DNA of 14,402 nt, from positions 1-14,402 of the forward strand of contig JARBTY010000055.1 of the NCBI GenBank assembly GCA_029239935.1, in the 5' to 3' direction. This document shows positions 13,368 through 14,402 of the stretch, one piece after another (the stretch's first letter is position 1; every line of letters begins with the position of its first letter). A program made the position numbers and the translations under genes. The notes beneath the pieces are model-generated. The model searched no databases. It saw nothing but the letters and a program-made list of their open reading frames with translations, and was not told where the DNA came from. Source of the stretch: Clostridia bacterium (GTDB lineage Bacteria > Bacillota_A > Clostridia > Lachnospirales > Cellulosilyticaceae).

Positions 13368-13788
13368 TTTAGTATTAGGATTTACAGGTGTAGCAGGGGG
13401 CGGAGCAGGTATGCTTGTAACCGTTGCTTACATGGGTGTATTTTTTGGAATCATGTGGTTTTTAGTTATCAGACCTCAAAAGAAAAGAGAAAAACAAGTT
13501 GTTGAAATGCAAAATGCAGTTAAAGTAGGGCAAACTGTCTTATTGCAGTCAGGGGAATATGGTAAAGTAGTAGATGTCATCAATGATCTTTTTATTATTG
13601 AGTTTGGTCTTAATAAAAGCATACGTATTCCAGTGAAAAAATCAGCAGTAGTGGGCGTACAAGAACCTAATTTAACAGTAGGTAAAAAGGTAGAGCCACA
13701 AGTAGGCACAAAGGTAGTAGAAGATGATGGCGTGGAATACGAATACATTGAAGTAGAAGAAGAAGTAGAAGAAACAGAAAAAAAATAA
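13360..13788 (+). CDS. yajC: Preprotein translocase accessory subunit YajC
   Basis: 142 residues from the ATG at 13360; AATGGAGG sits 6-7 bases upstream inside tgt, and the longer frame from 13345 starts at that ribosome site itself. One membrane helix (about residues 19-37) is followed by the hallmark RPQKKREK and then the small beta domain VKVGQTVLLQSGEYGKVVDVINDLFIIEFG. After residue 110 there is a very acidic tail (EDDGVEYEYIEVEEEVEETEKK), longer than in many YajC proteins. YajC associates with SecDF at the membrane; secD/secF are not adjacent here. Confidence 0.95.
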   Translation: MSNLVLGFTGVAGGGAGMLVTVAYMGVFFGIMWFLVIRPQKKREKQVVEMQNAVKVGQTVLLQSGEYGKVVDVINDLFIIEFGLNKSIRIPVKKSAVVGVQEPNLTVGKKVEPQVGTKVVEDDGVEYEYIEVEEEVEETEKK

Positions 13789-13845
13789 AAATGTTTACCG
13801 GAAATTCATAATTTCTTAAAATTAATAGGGTATCCTAAGGATGAA

Positions 13846-13869
13846 GCAAGAGAACAGAGTGTTTCTTGC
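13846..13869 (+). other. Stem-loop in the yajC 3' region
   Basis: GCAAG (13846-13850) with CTTGC (13865-13869) and AACA (13853-13856) with TGTT (13860-13863) form a broken hairpin closed by a 3-base loop. Just upstream ATCCTAAGGAT can form a second small hairpin. There is no T run, so it is not a terminator. The 135 bases between yajC and the terminator hold no credible gene on either strand. Confidence 0.35.
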
Positions 13870-13926
13870 CTCACAAAATCTCCCCATAATATATCTATTT
13901 TCCTGTTTGTAAAATATGAACGGAAC

Positions 13927-13961
13927 AAAAAAGAAGCTATTCCCCAATAGCTTCTTTTTTT
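13927..13961. terminator. Strong bidirectional intrinsic terminator after tgt-yajC
   Basis: A 15-bp perfect stem, arms 13927-13941 and 13946-13960 (core GAAGCTATT/AATAGCTTC), with a CCCC loop and T runs on both strands. It ends the tgt-yajC transcript and can also stop leftward transcription from the right edge. Confidence 0.93.
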
Positions 13962-14003
13962 GTTGGTTCATATGATAGTCAATGAATTGATAAATTGGAG
14001 AAT

Positions 14004-14210
14004 ATGCGGGTTGTTGGAAGACTGACAGGTGAACAGCTATGTAAAGCGTTTTATGAGGCCAGGACTATAGAGGATGAGCAGAATGAAATAGTTAAACAGG
14101 TTAGAAGTAAGAAGCTGAGAGAAGCTAAAATAATCTCTGTTATCTGTAAAAAGCAGGAGGACATTGAGGAAAAGAAGGAACTGAAGTTAGAGCAAATAAG
14201 TCTGTTTTAA
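14004..14210 (+). CDS. Small charged orphan ORF, function unknown
   Basis: 68 residues from the ATG at 14004 (71 if a TTG at 13995 is used). GGAG lies only 3 bases before the ATG, tighter than normal, and no convincing promoter is seen in the 43 bases after the yajC terminator. The product is rich in Lys and Glu and mostly helical, with a C-terminal coiled-coil-like half (KKLREAKIISVICKKQEDIE and on). No membrane segment or known motif is recognised. The frame is closed upstream by a stop at 13983. It may be a real small protein or a decayed gene end. It overlaps the convergent membrane gene by 4 bases. Confidence 0.4.
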   Translation: MRVVGRLTGEQLCKAFYEARTIEDEQNEIVKQVRSKKLREAKIISVICKKQEDIEEKKELKLEQISLF

Positions 14211-14402
14211 TTTGAATTTTTAAGTTCTTTTCTTTTCATGAAGTAAGAAACTATCAAGCAGGTAATACCAGGAATCAAAAATAATATACCAGACAAAATC
14301 ACAGTAAATTCAATTCCTAATGGCAGGAAGAACATTTCTGTTTGCATCAAATAATAGTCGTGAAGAATTGTTGCAAAGAAGGCTATAATTAATAACAATC
14401 CA
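14207..14402 (-). CDS. Hydrophobic membrane protein, 5' end beyond the window
   Basis: The frame is open to the right edge, so only the last 64-65 residues are seen; the TTG at 14398 is probably not the real start. Two hydrophobic segments are visible, at the very beginning of the visible part (LLLIIAFFATIL) and from about the middle (LGIEFTVILSGILFLIPGITCLIVSYF), with a basic KRKELKNSN cytoplasmic tail. No family is recognised. Its stop overlaps the convergent orphan ORF by 4 bases, with no terminator between; the yajC terminator to the left could serve both. Confidence 0.55.
   Translation of the reverse strand, partial: GLLLIIAFFATILHDYYLMQTEMFFLPLGIEFTVILSGILFLIPGITCLIVSYFMKRKELKNSN

Noticed and set aside
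13841..13912. 23-codon ORF (MKQENRVF...) after yajC
   Set aside because: No spaced ribosome site, overlaps the hairpin region and resembles no known peptide; not a SCIFF precursor, as it lacks the cysteine pattern.

Overview
The window looks like a chromosomal segment of an AT-rich, Gram-positive, spore-forming anaerobe of the class Clostridia, probably Lachnospirales or close to it. This is inferred from protein content, not from a marker gene: RNase J, a K+-dependent membrane pyrophosphatase, two DUF3787-type (C. difficile spore-surface-like) small proteins, AAGGAGG-type ribosome sites and U-rich intrinsic terminators. No rRNA, tRNA, CRISPR array, complete insertion sequence or phage gene is visible.

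Left end (1-2070): a flavin/redox cluster. A nitroreductase-like gene (cut by the left edge) and an HxlR-type regulator run leftward. A flavodoxin-fold iron-sulfur flavoprotein runs rightward from a promoter back-to-back with that of the regulator. A dyad between the two -35 boxes could control both directions.

Region 2077-4988 (minus strand) is the least understood part. A membrane-anchored, permuted papain-like (YiiX/NlpC-P60 superfamily) hydrolase is followed by a membrane-anchored propeller-like protein, then a ParA/Soj-type ATPase with its own near-consensus promoter and a 7-bp dyad over the -10. Last comes a 58-residue protein with a GTG start that overlaps the end of parA. No ParB and no obvious parS are present.

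Region 5258-9760 (plus strand) is core metabolism and RNA decay: hppA, ending in a strong hairpin that resembles paired IS3-family ends; rnjA (RNase J); and a YaiI/YqxD (DUF188) protein. Two tandem 64-residue DUF3787 paralogues follow (9823-10376), the second with its own sigma-A-like promoter and terminator.

Region 10437-14402: on the minus strand an 80-residue conserved-looking small protein and chorismate synthase (aroC); divergently tgt and yajC, which overlap by 8 bases and end at a bidirectional terminator after a 3' region with local hairpins. The right end holds a 68-residue orphan ORF converging on a hydrophobic gene cut by the window edge. Most genes are ordinary housekeeping genes; the ParA/small-protein/hydrolase group is the best candidate for something not yet described.
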